A program made the position numbers and the translations under genes. A stretch of DNA of 64,000 nt from Nereocystis luetkeana. Lineage: Eukaryota > Sar > Phaeophyceae > Laminariales > Laminariaceae. The notes under the pieces were generated by a model that searched no databases, had not been told where the DNA came from, and worked only from the letters and a program-made list of their open reading frames with translations. The DNA is taken from contig JARUPZ010000010.1 in NCBI GenBank assembly GCA_031213475.1, forward strand, positions 4,341,298-4,405,297, written 5' to 3'. Below, in pieces: positions 35,859-46,175 of the stretch. Positions within the stretch are counted from its first letter, which is position 1. The number at the start of each line of letters is the position of its first letter.

Positions 35859-36067
35859 CAGCGGTGGCTTGTAAGATTCTGCGTGCGGATGATATATACA
35901 CCCTGCAACGCTATATCATCGAAAGAGGCGGGTTCAGCAGACTCTGGCCGCGTTTTGTCTTGGCCTACACCCCCCCCCCTCTCCCCCAACAAACTCGCCT
36001 CCTTCCTGGGCAGCACGCTCGCCTCCGCGGCTGCATCAAACCCCCCGGCACCGTCTGCTGCGATTTC
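35859..36067 (-). CDS. Possible isolated exon
   Basis: On the minus strand a good acceptor (CCTCCCACCCGCAG) precedes 36067, and an open frame follows (EIAADGAGGFDAAAEASVLP) to a stop at 35858-35860. It may belong to either flanking gene candidate. No donor is convincing and no domain is recognised. Confidence 0.2.
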
Positions 36068-36452
36068 CTGCGGGTGGGAGGTAGGGCGCCGGTTCGGCGC
36101 GCTGCGCCCTGGCCAGCGGCAGTGGATACCGTATGTCGTTCCGTGCAACACTTGCTCGTCCCTTGCCCGGCCTTTCATCACACAGATATTGGCGGCGACC
36201 AGGCGTAACGGACGAAAGCCCCTAGTAATGTTTCCCTCATGCTCTTGACCGCTCCCCACAGCCCGACCAGCTGCGTCCGGGCTTCCCCGTGACAGAGAAC
36301 TTCACGCGCGGAGAGTAGCTAATGCTGTACAGGCATACCTGTTTCGCGGACAGGGCGTAGACGATATCTGTTTCGCAGAGAGGGGCGTGGACGAGGGCGG
36401 GAGGACGAGGGTAGTTCTGAGAGTAGCACTTGAGGGGCGCTGGGCGTTACGG

Positions 36453-37320
36453 TTACATATTGCAGTACCAACATATTCGATGATTGAGCTTTGACCGGCC
36501 ACCGTTTTTCCTCGATACATTTCGAAGCAGGCGCCAGGTCCTCAGTTTCAGGGAACACAGAAGCGAGGAGATGGCACACTTCGAGTCGACCGTCGCTTTG
36601 CACAGAACGACCGAGGTGGAGATACCATATAACCGTAGTCCAGTTGTGTGTCGTTGAGACGAGCGCTCGAGCGCTCGGGGAACGGAATGGCGCTGTTCGG
36701 CAACTGCTTCCCCTGCAGGCATGCCGTCATAGCGGCTTGTTATCGAGACGAGTATATGCTACCAATTTCAACTTACCGAGCGGGTGCAAGTACAAGGTAT
36801 TCGCCGCTTCTACGCCGCAGTTGTTGAAAACCTGCGCAACATCCGTTTTGATGGCGGTATTAGTCAGCGCAGGGGGTACATCGAGCAGAAAGGCGGTCGC
36901 CGTGCAAGTTGGTGCAAAGACAAAAGAGTGCAGGTATTCCTGCCACAAAAAAAGGACGCAGGAAAAAACGTGCCCAGATGTTATTAGTCATGGCACTCGC
37001 GGTTGGCTACGCTCACCTTAGTCGACCCTCGAGAGCAGCAGGGAACGTCTCCTTTGTGAACCCAGAAGGGGCCCTCTGCAAGTGGAAGAGGAAGAGCGTG
37101 CCGTGCTGGGGAGGTGCATTGATGGCCGCCCCTTTTTACTCCCCGAATCGACCGTCTCCCACCCGCGTCTACACCAAGAACCTCCTTAGTTTCCACCCGG
37201 CTGGTCGCTCTAACGAAGGGCATGAAGCAGCGGCGGGGGGAACACGATACTCGGCAGGGACTCCATCTCCAGTTTTTGTACAAGAAGGGTCGGCTGGATC
37301 ACGGTCAGCTCGTTCTCCAT
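36453..37320 (-). CDS. Candidate multi-exon gene with 64- and 77-bp introns, unknown function
   Basis: Three exons are supported on the minus strand. Exon 37017-37075 lies between CTTCCTCTTCCACTTGCAG and CTAAG|GTGAGC. Exon 36777-36939 lies between TTTTTTTGTGGCAG and GCTCG|GTAAGT. A third exon starts at 36712 after ATGCCTGCAG. The introns are 77 bp (36940-37016) and 64 bp (36713-36776). Phases agree across both junctions, giving stretches such as GPFWVHKGDVPCCSRGSTK, CTATAFLLDVPPALTNTAIK and FNNCGVEAANTLYLHPLG. A first exon may start at ATG 37320 (MENELTVIQPTLLVQKLEME), but its donor is unclear. The third exon's end is also uncertain: its frame stops at 36451-36453, while another frame there has a CAG|GTATGC donor at 36339. 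No protein family recognised. Confidence 0.4.
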
Positions 37321-37689
37321 GCACTATTAATAGCTGATCTCCGTTGCCTCCTGAAGCATTGGGCGGTCAGCACAGGAGTCATCTGGGGATGGGTGCAACA
37401 AGCGAGACGGACGACGGACGACCGGTAGAGGCGATGTCGAGTTTTGTAGAAAAACAAAATACGTCACGCGTTCTGACGAAACAGGCAAGTCTATTCTTGA
37501 CCACCGTCATAACACCTACGTTGGTAGTTGTTTAGCTGTGCTCTGGATCAAGCGTGTATCATAAGAACAGAGTAATACGATGCACAACGCGCTGTTCACC
37601 TGTGAGTACAACAGAATGGGCGGCTTCAAGCCGTTGCCCCCGGAGATCCTGAGCTTGACCTCGTAGGAAAGCTCGAGCTGCCCGGTCGG
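37321..37689. other. No gene recognised
   Basis: Short frames on both strands without features. Confidence 0.35.
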
Positions 37690-38269
37690 CTGCTTCTTGC
37701 TGCTACTGGTGCCCGGTTTGCTGCTGCTGCTGCTGCTGTTACTGCTGCTGATGTGGTTGTTGTTGTTGTCGTCGTTGCTGCTGCTTCTTGCTTGCTGTTG
37801 ATGGTGTTGGCACTGGTTCTTCTGTCTGTATTAATAGTAGCACGCCCTTCTTCTGGGATTCGGCTGCTTTGCGAGTGCTGCTGCTGGAGGTTGTTGGTAC
37901 TCCTCCTGGCGTTGCTTCTCCTCTTCGGCGTCTGAAGCCTGACACGAAGAGCTCTGACTGCCTGGTCTGCTGTTGCTGCTGCTACTGCTGCTGCTGCTGC
38001 TGTTGCTGCTGTGCTGCTGCTGTGCCGCTACTGCTCTGCTGCTGATGATGTGTTGGCGTCGCGAGGAAGGTGCCGCTCGTACATGAAGAAACTTGACAGT
38101 CCAGTGATTCCGGGGTGATTTCGGGGTGGTTTCGGGCTCTTGGCCAATGACGTGCGCCGACTTTAAAAGCCGTACTCTTATCTCGCTCGGTAAATCGTGT
38201 CAAATTGTCGGGTTTAACCAATGAGAGTGCGCCGACTGTAAGATTCGAACCTGCATTTCTTGCATGCAA
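37690..38269 (-). CDS. Glutamine-tract reading frames, possible poly-Q exon(s)
   Basis: On the minus strand a frame from 38269 runs into a Gln tract (to 37982). A second, from 37945, encodes SGFRRRRGEATPGGVPTTSS and then another Gln-rich run near 37690-37790. CTG/GTT triplets dominate 37700-38045, so both strands give low-complexity frames (Leu on plus, Gln on minus). A single coding exon is not demonstrated, because stops separate the two tracts. It resembles the poly-Q gene at 11407 only in composition. Confidence 0.25.
38140..38243. repeat. Two CCAATGA...GTGCGCCGACT direct repeats
   Basis: GGCCAATGACGTGCGCCGAC (about 38141) and AACCAATGAGAGTGCGCCGA (about 38217) are near copies on the plus strand. 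They could be paired promoter elements, since CCAAT is a known activator motif, or a simple small duplication. Confidence 0.35.
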
Positions 38270-38312
38270 CGCAGGAAAGACTCCACCGCTACTAAACAGC
38301 CATCCAACTCTT
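38226..38312 (-). tRNA. tRNA-like sequence, weak (Ala-TGC-like anticodon loop)
   Basis: The minus strand has GCGGTGGAGTC, a TTGCATG loop as in tRNA-Ala(TGC), and a B-box-like GCAGGTTCGAATC. The T stem pairs with one mismatch, but the acceptor stem does not form with the visible flanks. It may be a tRNA pseudogene or a chance match. Confidence 0.25.
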
Positions 38313-40309
38313 TACGAACGCCATCATTCATGAAACGACAAAACGAGATCTTTGGTCCCAAAGCGGGTAAGCCAGTTGCTTGAGTACGGACTTGATCGGA
38401 ATTGACAGAGCTACACCCTCTCGCCGCCTACTACCATCTGCAAGTTCCTCGGCCTCCTTCGCGTCGGGCGCCCTTCCTCCAGCCTCGAGGTTTGATTGTC
38501 TCTGTTGGTGCCCGTTCGGTACTGCTCGGTGGTGCCCTTCTTTCTGAAACGGGGCAGTGGACTACAAAGTCCATAAAATAGAAGCTGCACGGGCGTAGGG
38601 GTAGCTACAGTAGGAGTCACCTGCGTTCGCTGGGCGCATCACTGCCAATGAATTGCGCCGAGGGTATGCGCTCGATCGCAAACGATGTCGTTTATTGCCA
38701 TCGGCGCTCCCACCTGTTATCTATCTTAAAAGCAGCAACCCACGGTCTTGAAGCTTGAAGCGTACCAGGTACCAACCAGGTAAACTTGGAAACCGTTTGA
38801 GCACTCTCATATAAAGAGCATCGTTCTTCCAGTTTTTTTCTCTCATGTGTAGAAACCTCGACGAGACAAACAACGCCACGAGCAAAGCGCCAGCCCCGGG
38901 GTGAGTTGCCGGGGTCTCTAGTGTATGTCTGGTATACTGGTGTAGTAGTACTACAATGTGGAACACAGTATACGACCAACGTCATCGCGAAGGTCAGGGC
39001 GCTTCCACCTTCAGCATATATATTTTGTTTGCAGAATTCTTGCGATGATGTCTTTCTTTGGCCGTCTACAGATACCTGGTAGTCGCACGGCTTTGCTATT
39101 AGATTCACATCGTACTTATTAGTACCAGGTACTGGTATACAATAGTAGCCCCTGGTATACTGTGCTCGTACTGCTGTAGATTACAATGAGCTGCTCTCTA
39201 ATACCTGGTATACTGTCATAGCCCATACCTGGTACATGCATAGGCTGTAGATGCAGAGATCCGCTGCCGCTGCATCAAGTACCTGATACCACAGGCTTGC
39301 AACACGTACTCCAAAAACAAAGTTGCCTCCGTCTCGAACTGCCAGATACCTTCTACTGAACAAGGTGGCGTGCACGCGTTTCGCTATAATGCCGGTACGG
39401 TAGGACTCGGGCAGCGATTGCTTTGAGTACGCATACAGGCGCGCACGGACATAGAATATTCAGAGTTTGGTATCGGCTAAAGACTGGTAAACCGGAAGCA
39501 TTGTTGGGAAGCAAGGCCACAATACGAAATGCTTCCCTAGATACTTTGCAAGTACGTAATTTCAGTGTTGATATTTTTGTTTACCTGGCGCTGGTACACA
39601 GCAGCAATGAGCGGGTTGCAGTATGGGGTGAGGGTTAGCGCGAGATGCGACAGATCACGCCGTAAAAACTAGAAACCAACCGTGAGGCGGAGGCGAAAGG
39701 TTCGGCCGACCGTTGGCTAAGTAAGCATACTGCTGTGGAATACCAAGTAAAACATCGTTATTGTTTGTTCCCGGCATGAAACGTTAGAGGTTGGGCCGCC
39801 AACGAAAAGCCTGACCAAACATGAGCTCTGTACATTTGTGCTCGTGCTATGATTTAGTGCTGTGCGTGCACGAAGCAACTCTCAGCGCAGGGCAGAGTGG
39901 AGGCACAGGCACTCTCTCACAAAAGTTGTTGGCCAAGCGAAGTGAATCTCCATAATAAACAATTACCTGGTACAGCAGCGCAGTAGCTGCAAGGAACACA
40001 CACGAGTAAAATACTCACCAACACGTCGGTTTCAGTCCTACATCGCAAGCGAATGTCAGGCGCCTACGTCCATTCACGTTGGCACTCGCGACGACATCCG
40101 ACAGAACGCCAACAGTGAACAAATTGAACCCCCCCACGGCAATCGATAACCCATGCGACTCCTTCGTCTGGATAATCCTGCGCAGCAAACAGCAGCAACA
40201 AGGTACCTGACAATCCGCCCCTATGTCCTCACTGCCAATCCGTCGTCGTGCCCCCCTTACTAGGCACTCGTCTTTGACGGCGTACATCTCTCGACCACCC
40301 CGGCCCTTC
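38313..40309. other. No gene recognised; rich in TACCWGGTA words
   Basis: TACCWGGTA occurs at 38763, 39073, 39123, 39202, 39226 and 39964, the densest cluster in the window. Frames on either strand have no known motif. Confidence 0.5.
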
Positions 40310-40600
40310 GCGTCCAACTTCTACGAAGTACTACCTGTACCACCGCCGGAAACTCCAGCCAAGCACTCCTGTTCCGACCCTTGACGTCCACCTTCTACGA
40401 AGTACTACCTGTGTCGCCGCCGGAAACCCCAGCCAAGTACTTCTGTCCCGACCCTTCGCGTCCACCTTCTACGAAGTACTACCTGTACCGCCGCCGGAAG
40501 CTCCAGCCAAGCACTCCTGTTCCGACCCTTGACGTCCACTTTATACGAAGTACTACCTGGATCGCCGCCGGAAACTCCAGCCAGGCACCCCTGCATAAAC
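40310..40600 (+). repeat. 74-bp minisatellite, about four units
   Basis: TCTACGAAGTACTACCTG recurs at about 40318, 40392, 40466 and 40540, each followed by a CGCCGCCGGAAACTCCAGCC phrase and TTCCGACCC. Because 74 is not a multiple of three, each unit is read in a different frame, which argues against a repeat protein. Confidence 0.85.
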
Positions 40601-41529
40601 TCTGCAACCAAGGGAAACCAAGCACACGACCACGCGCCCGACCACCACCAGGTAACCTAGCGATAGTAGTTGTTGCGATTGTGCAGAATGAAAACGAATA
40701 CCTGGTATCTGGTAACGCCTAGAATGCGTGGCCTGTTGTAGGAATTTGCCTCAGGACACCATGGTAGAGACCACTAAACATCGACCTTCATAATTACTGA
40801 CAGGAGAGCGCTACGGTTGACATACACCGCACAATATTGCTCGGTATATACAGGCTCGGCGGCAACCACCAGCCAGCTATACTACTGCAGTACACTATAC
40901 CACTGAAACTTGTGTCGGTTCGGACATTTCAAAATTTGTCAAATGAAACGTACACGCCACTAGAAACAAACATGGCACATGGCACAGACATAAACCGGGT
41001 GCCGTCCGATTATTCAACCATCGGTCGTTCCCGATCAGCTACCTGGAATATGTGTAGTAAAACTGTCAAAGAAGAGACGAGTCCCACGCCTTGCCAGTGA
41101 AAAACACTGAGAGTAGCCAAGCAAATCTTGACCAGCATTAACACAACGAAGACCAGGTGCACATCGCAGACCAAGAAAAACCAGACTGCCAAAAGCACGT
41201 CTGTGGCATATAAATTGTATCGACACCGAGCAACAAAAACGCGTAAGTACGACATCTCACAAGCAGGACGCGACTCCACACGGGCGTGTCGAGGCGTGGT
41301 TCCTCATATAGGCTCGTAACGACCCCTCCCCGCGCAGGCCAGTAGAGAGCACTCTCAGTCGCGTCTCTCAGCCTCCCCGAACCTCTCGAATATCGACACA
41401 CCGTATTCTGGGAGGGCCGGCGGGCAAGCGGAGAAAAAGGGGGGTGATATGGTATCAGGAAACCTACGTACACATCAGCAAACGACAAGGACCATTCTGG
41501 CAAAAGACAAAATAGACCGCCGTGTTGCG
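40601..41529. other. No gene recognised
   Basis: A TACCTGGTA word lies at 40699. Only short frames lie on either strand. Confidence 0.35.
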
Positions 41530-41720
41530 TGTTTTCTTGACATTGAACAGCGCAGTTGTTTCCATCTACCCGTCGACATCCAGCACACCCGGTAGTGTCC
41601 GTGCTGGATTCTTCCCCGCAGAGAAGTACCCGGTACAAACTCTGTGGTCACATGGCTACGACACAGAGATACAGCACGGAGAGAAAACAATGCAATGACA
41701 TGCCCTCGAACTGGATACGA
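41530..41720 (-). mobile_element. Foldback-family core, partial copy
   Basis: On the minus strand the family core can be followed (GTCGACGGGTAGA, CTGTGTCG-type end, then part of an arm). Within it TACCCGGTA (41627-41635) replaces the single TA of other copies. A long T-rich hydrophobic frame to its right on the minus strand is low complexity. Confidence 0.65.
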
Positions 41721-42639
41721 CGAGCGCACTCTACAAACGCCAGCACGCGCCAGTAACCCAGATACATCACTACTTTGAAAGAGAGAAGTTTAAGTGAGAG
41801 GAAGGAAGCGAAAAAGAACATACGCACTCGTAAGAAAAAAAGGTGGGGGGAAAAAATAGACACAGAGCGGAAGGAAATAAACCGATTGCAAATACTGCCA
41901 TAAAATAACACGAATAATAAATAGCTAAGAAAACCCAAACTCAGAGGAAGAAAAATGCCACAAGCCTGAGTCAAGATGGGCACCCAACGAGCAGACGGAC
42001 GCACCGCGAGAAAAAAAAAAAAAAAATGGGAAAGATAAATCCAAACAAAATCAAACGAAACAAAAAAAGTCAAACAAACAGAAAGCAAGGAAGGCCACGA
42101 CAGGGCTCGATGCAGAAGCCAACATGGGTTCCAAATGAAGCTGAAAAAAGAACATTGCCACGAGGCCTATCACATCCATATTGTACTTGGGTGATAGCGG
42201 CGTCTACATCATTATCATGGCGACCCTACCGACAGGGATAACATATCACGATGATGGAGAATAGACAACAGAGAATGCGACACAAGAAAACGGAACCATC
42301 CGAAACTAAAAGTAAAATACACGAAAAAACACCAGAAGCGGAGAAGATACGGCACTATTGATAGATACCGGCAAATATCCCGCGAACGCAGGAGATGCAG
42401 CAGGCAATACACAAGGAACAAACTCGCCACCCACCAAAATAAACAAGGCTTCCTTGATGCAAATAAGAGCTGAAAAAAAAAAAAATCAAAGACAACGCAG
42501 CAAAATCACATTCGAAGCGGCCGCAGCAATTAAACCATAAAATCAAACATCTTACGACAGCCATTTATTTACAGAACCAGAACGAGTACACGGCCACTAC
42601 GTACGCTTCGTTTGCCTCAAGTTTTTTTTTCTGGGTTCG

Positions 42640-42925
42640 TGCTACTTTTTATATTTTCGTCCTTGCGCTGGGATATTCGAACTTAACACGGCACGCCACT
42701 TTTGTGCCGACTTCCAGAAAAGGGAAGGGGTATATATACTGAAACCAAGCAAACATCTTTATTTTTTTAGAAACACGATACATTTCTGCCAGATTTGTTT
42801 CTAACAGGAGACCCTTTTGCCTCCGTGTGCGAGGGTATTCGAAAAAGAAAACGACGCGCCACTTTTGTTTTTGAGCCTCAAAAAACAGGAGGAGGTATAC
42901 TGAAACCAAGTATATATCAATCCTA
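42640..42925 (+). repeat. Pair of diverged direct repeats, ~155-bp spacing
   Basis: A TATTCGAA then CGCCACTTTTGT phrase, followed by a purine-rich run and TATACTGAAACCAAG, occurs twice (about 42665-42752 and 42825-42918). No frame is shared. Confidence 0.55.
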
Positions 42926-42955
42926 TTGATAGAAGAAAACTATTCTCTCTTCTTA

Positions 42956-43197
42956 GGCTCATTCTTATCGGAGAGCGTTTTTTCCAAAATTTCCAAAGTT
43001 TGGAAATAATTGGAGATATGTATTGATATACGGAGGCGTTCTGTCACTATTCGTGAACTTCTCCAGAAGAAGCAAAAATATCAAGTTGGTCAACATTCCA
43101 ATATTTGCAAAAAAAACAGGAAAATATGGAAGATTGAAAAATTGCGCGAAAAAAATGTCGAAAATATGGATAAAAAGCTCTCCGATAAGAATGACCC
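42956..43197. mobile_element. MITE family 3 (GGSTCATTCTTATCGGAGAGC ends), TTA duplication
   Basis: The ends GGCTCATTCTTATCGGAGAG and, inverted, GGGTCATTCTTATCGGAGAG flank 242 bp of A/T-rich sequence. TTA lies on both sides (42953-42955 and 43198-43200), the target duplication expected for PIF/Harbinger elements. No transposase. Confidence 0.7.
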
Positions 43198-43544
43198 TTA
43201 GCAGGTATCGACATTGTATAAATATGCGATGCTGTCAATCATGCTGCAGTATGATTCTCGTGTCGATCGTGCTGTCTTTATTCGTGTACCCCTTTTTTGA
43301 GCATCCTTTTTTCCTGTCTTTCTCTGTTTATACCGGTAAACGTTTCGCCATTTTCCATTATCCACTCTCCATTGCTCCTGTTTTTCTTGTAGTTCATCTG
43401 ATTTGCTTGCTTGTGCATGTTTTGCTTTTCGTACCCAGTATATCGGGCGTTGCGTGTGCCCAATCTCCCCTCTGTATTTGTATCGTCGTAGTTTTCTGCT
43501 AATAATGTACGTGATCACAGGACTTGATTCTTTCCAAGATGAAG

Positions 43545-43630
43545 AAAAATATTCGGCACGGACGCCGGGAGTATTATATATATGTCGGTGGGTAGAATGA
43601 ACGGTTAAAAGTGAAAAAAAGAAGAACATA
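43545..43630 (+). mobile_element. Foldback-family core, diverged fragment
   Basis: GGCACGGACGCCGGG, then GGGTAGAATGAACGGTTAAA and an A-rich end match the family core in order, with an AT-rich replacement in the middle. Confidence 0.5.
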
Positions 43631-43921
43631 CATATATATATATATTCTCTTTCGCTACACAACATTCCCGGCACATATACCCCGCCCACCTGCTTGATGA
43701 CGTTGGCGTCGGTGTCGGCACTCTCGCCGAAGAGCCTTCTCAGCCGGAACGCTTCGTCACCCCCCCCCCTTTCTGTAGGCGCATCCCGAAACCTGTTGTG
43801 CCAAAGACACGGCTGCTACCGACGACGATTCCGCTGCTCACCATGTCGCTGGTCTCGTCGTCTTGCCCCGTTGCTGCCTACCACGCCACCACGCCTCCAC
43901 CACTGCGATCGATGCCTGCTG

Positions 43922-44431
43922 TTAACTGTTGCTGCTGCGACAGCTGTTTTTTAATTGCCCCCCGCCACCAGTACTATTGTCGATACTGCCGATGGCACCG
44001 TTGCCACGGCTACCGGCCGACGCGCCAGTGTGTACTTTAAGCTCGTACAGGCCGTCGTCCCGCCACAGAGATGTTGCTGAAATCGCCAATGCGTCGGGGG
44101 CTTCCGGCTGCGGGCTTGGTGCATCCGCTGCAAACTGCGCCCTTGCCATGACAGCTACCCGCAGCGTATCCGCTCTGCTGTCATCTCGGGCAATGCTCTT
44201 GCTCCTTCTTTTGTTTGAAGGCGTTCCTACTAGTGCTGTAGGTTGGCTGAGTAGGTGGAGCATGTAGACCACCTCCTCCGCAATGTGCAAGCCCCAGGAG
44301 TTGCCCGGGTTCAGGACGGGCTGCTCGAATGTACGCGTTATACACAACCTGCACAGGACCAGTGCAGCCACGGAATAATGAAATACCGAATGTAACGTGC
44401 TGTCCGGCCAACTACATACCTGGTATGCCAT
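43922..44431 (-). CDS. Candidate 169-residue ORF or exon, unknown
   Basis: This minus-strand frame has a protein-like middle: NSWGLHIAEEVVYMLHLLSQ, then a basic segment (SNKRRSKSIARDDSR), then an Ala/Pro-rich part and LWRDDGLYELKVHTG, ending in a Gly/Ser-rich tail. Codon pattern (many GNC/GNG codons) favours this frame over the plus-strand ones. A CCTGTGCAG acceptor-like site occurs near its start, so it may be an internal exon. No family is recognised. Confidence 0.35.
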   Translation of the reverse strand: MAYQVCSWPDSTLHSVFHYSVAALVLCRLCITRTFEQPVLNPGNSWGLHIAEEVVYMLHLLSQPTALVGTPSNKRRSKSIARDDSRADTLRVAVMARAQFAADAPSPQPEAPDALAISATSLWRDDGLYELKVHTGASAGSRGNGAIGSIDNSTGGGGQLKNSCRSSNS

Positions 44432-44492
44432 GTAAGAGTATCTTCCCAGTCTTCAAACGCTGGTGGTATGGATGTATTCAAAAGGCCGCCGA

Positions 44493-44762
44493 GGGCCGTT
44501 GTTATGTTTTCATCGAAAAAATGTTTTCTCCTAATTATCCTGATTTTAGTGATTTATTTGGCTTCCCGATTTTTTGTGTTTCCTGATATTTCATTGTATC
44601 TATCTGTCAAAAAAAGAGGAATGCTACGCAAGCGTTCCTGATTTTTTGCCGTCCATTCAATTTCCTGATTTAGGAAATAAATGCCTTCTCGTTTTCCTTT
44701 GTTTGTAAAGAAAAAGAGGGAGTTCAGGGGAAACGTTGTTCGATAAGAACGGCCCTAACAGC
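44493..44762. mobile_element. Possible MITE related to family 3
   Basis: The right end, read inverted, GGGCCGTTCTTATCGAACAA resembles the family-3 end, and the left end GGGCCGTTGTTATGTTTTCA partly matches it. The interior is A/T-rich. No clear target duplication. Confidence 0.4.
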
Positions 44763-44997
44763 ATGCTGTGCAGCACAGACAGGTATCCTCGCTTGTCACT
44801 TTGAGCGGACGCATCTATTCTGCAATGTCACAGCTCGCTTCACACACAAATACGACGGGGTTCCTCGGTATACCTTCCTCGACAAAACAACACGGGCAGA
44901 CGGTATAGGGTCGTGTACCAAGGAGTGAGCACACGTTAAAGCGCATCGCGTGAAGTGCGGTTCAGATTGAAGAATTAGCGTTGCTATGTGAGCGTAA

Positions 44998-45337
44998 CCG
45001 GTCGCCCCGGTGGTTCAAGTGGTAACCTCGAATTCTACTTGTTTGAGTCCTGGGTTCGAGCCCCAGGTGGGTCGGACTTTGACTTTATTTGCAAAAATAA
45101 AAAAGGATTCAATTGTTGAGAGCGCCTTGCAGCGTGGGTAGGCACAAATCGATGCGAGTCGACAAGGGAAGGAAAGGCTGAAATCTTCTCGCGATAAAAA
45201 TGAAGGCACGTACCGTAGCGGGAAGGGGGGAGAAGAGCCTGCTATGTGACCCCGGATCTGAGTTACGAGTTGGAAGGAGAGAGCGAAGAAGATGTGCGAA
45301 GATAATGAATGGGATGAGAAAAAAAAAAAAAAAAAAA
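44998..45337 (+). mobile_element. tRNA-derived SINE, copy C
   Basis: Starts CCGGTCGCCCCGGTGGTTCA, has A box and B box (GGGTTCGAGCCCC), and ends in a poly(A) run of about 19. Confidence 0.9.
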
Positions 45338-46175
45338 CGGTGAAAACAGTGTACAAACGTTCGAATATCAAATTGATGTCGATAATACTACTATGAATAG
45401 TAATAATAGCTGGAAACCTTGAGTGAAAAATGGGTGAATGAATTGACGACACAAAAAGGGTGAAACGCATGGTTGAGCGAAGTGCTTGAAACCATTTAGG
45501 AGGGTCGAAAATTGGGTTCAGACTTGTGCCGATTGTGCATACTGCTGTGCGATGGATAGCCTACTCGATAGAAAACCCAGAAAATCGTACCGCGTTCTTT
45601 GATGTTCCTCAAGTTGCCCGACATTAGGCGAATAGATGGACAATATTTGCGTAAATACTCCATTAATATACTCCAAATGTGTGCGCCTGACACGCTCATA
45701 CTACCCTCCGTAGTAGGCGGGCACGAGGCTCCTTTTAGCGTAGAGAGACACTGTATTCATAGTATACCTGGTACTCTGGTACAAAATGAAAACAGTACGA
45801 ACGCAACACCTTGAGAAAAACGAAACAATAACATGACCTCATGCTTTCAGATGTCCGTGGACGAATGCTTAGATCAGGGCGAGAGCATAGCCCGACCACC
45901 CAACCTTCCTCATCCTTAACTCGACTCACTCAGTCATGAAAAACACAGTAGTAGCTAGGTGTTTTGGCGCACGTTGGGACAGAGTCTAGCCGTCAGATAA
46001 CCGAAAAAAAAATGACCTGCGAAAAATAACCCGATCAGATTCGGAAAAAAGAGCGGCCCCAAACCACGGAGGTCCGTGTGGGTTCGGCAAGCCGCACATT
46101 GACTCCAGCATTCGCTCTGAGGAATCCTCGCGAAAAACGTACGCCAGAGCACCGCTGCACGGCTCGAGTAAAGCC
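45338..46175. other. No gene recognised
   Basis: A TACCTGGTA word is at 45765. Short frames only. Confidence 0.35.

Noticed and set aside
41648-42088. 146-codon hydrophobic minus-strand frame
   Set aside because: A- and T-rich low-complexity DNA next to a foldback fragment. There is no start context or conserved motif.
45338-46175. Copia or viral gene left of the segmental duplication
   Set aside because: No motif of reverse transcriptase, integrase, capsid or envelope is visible in any frame.
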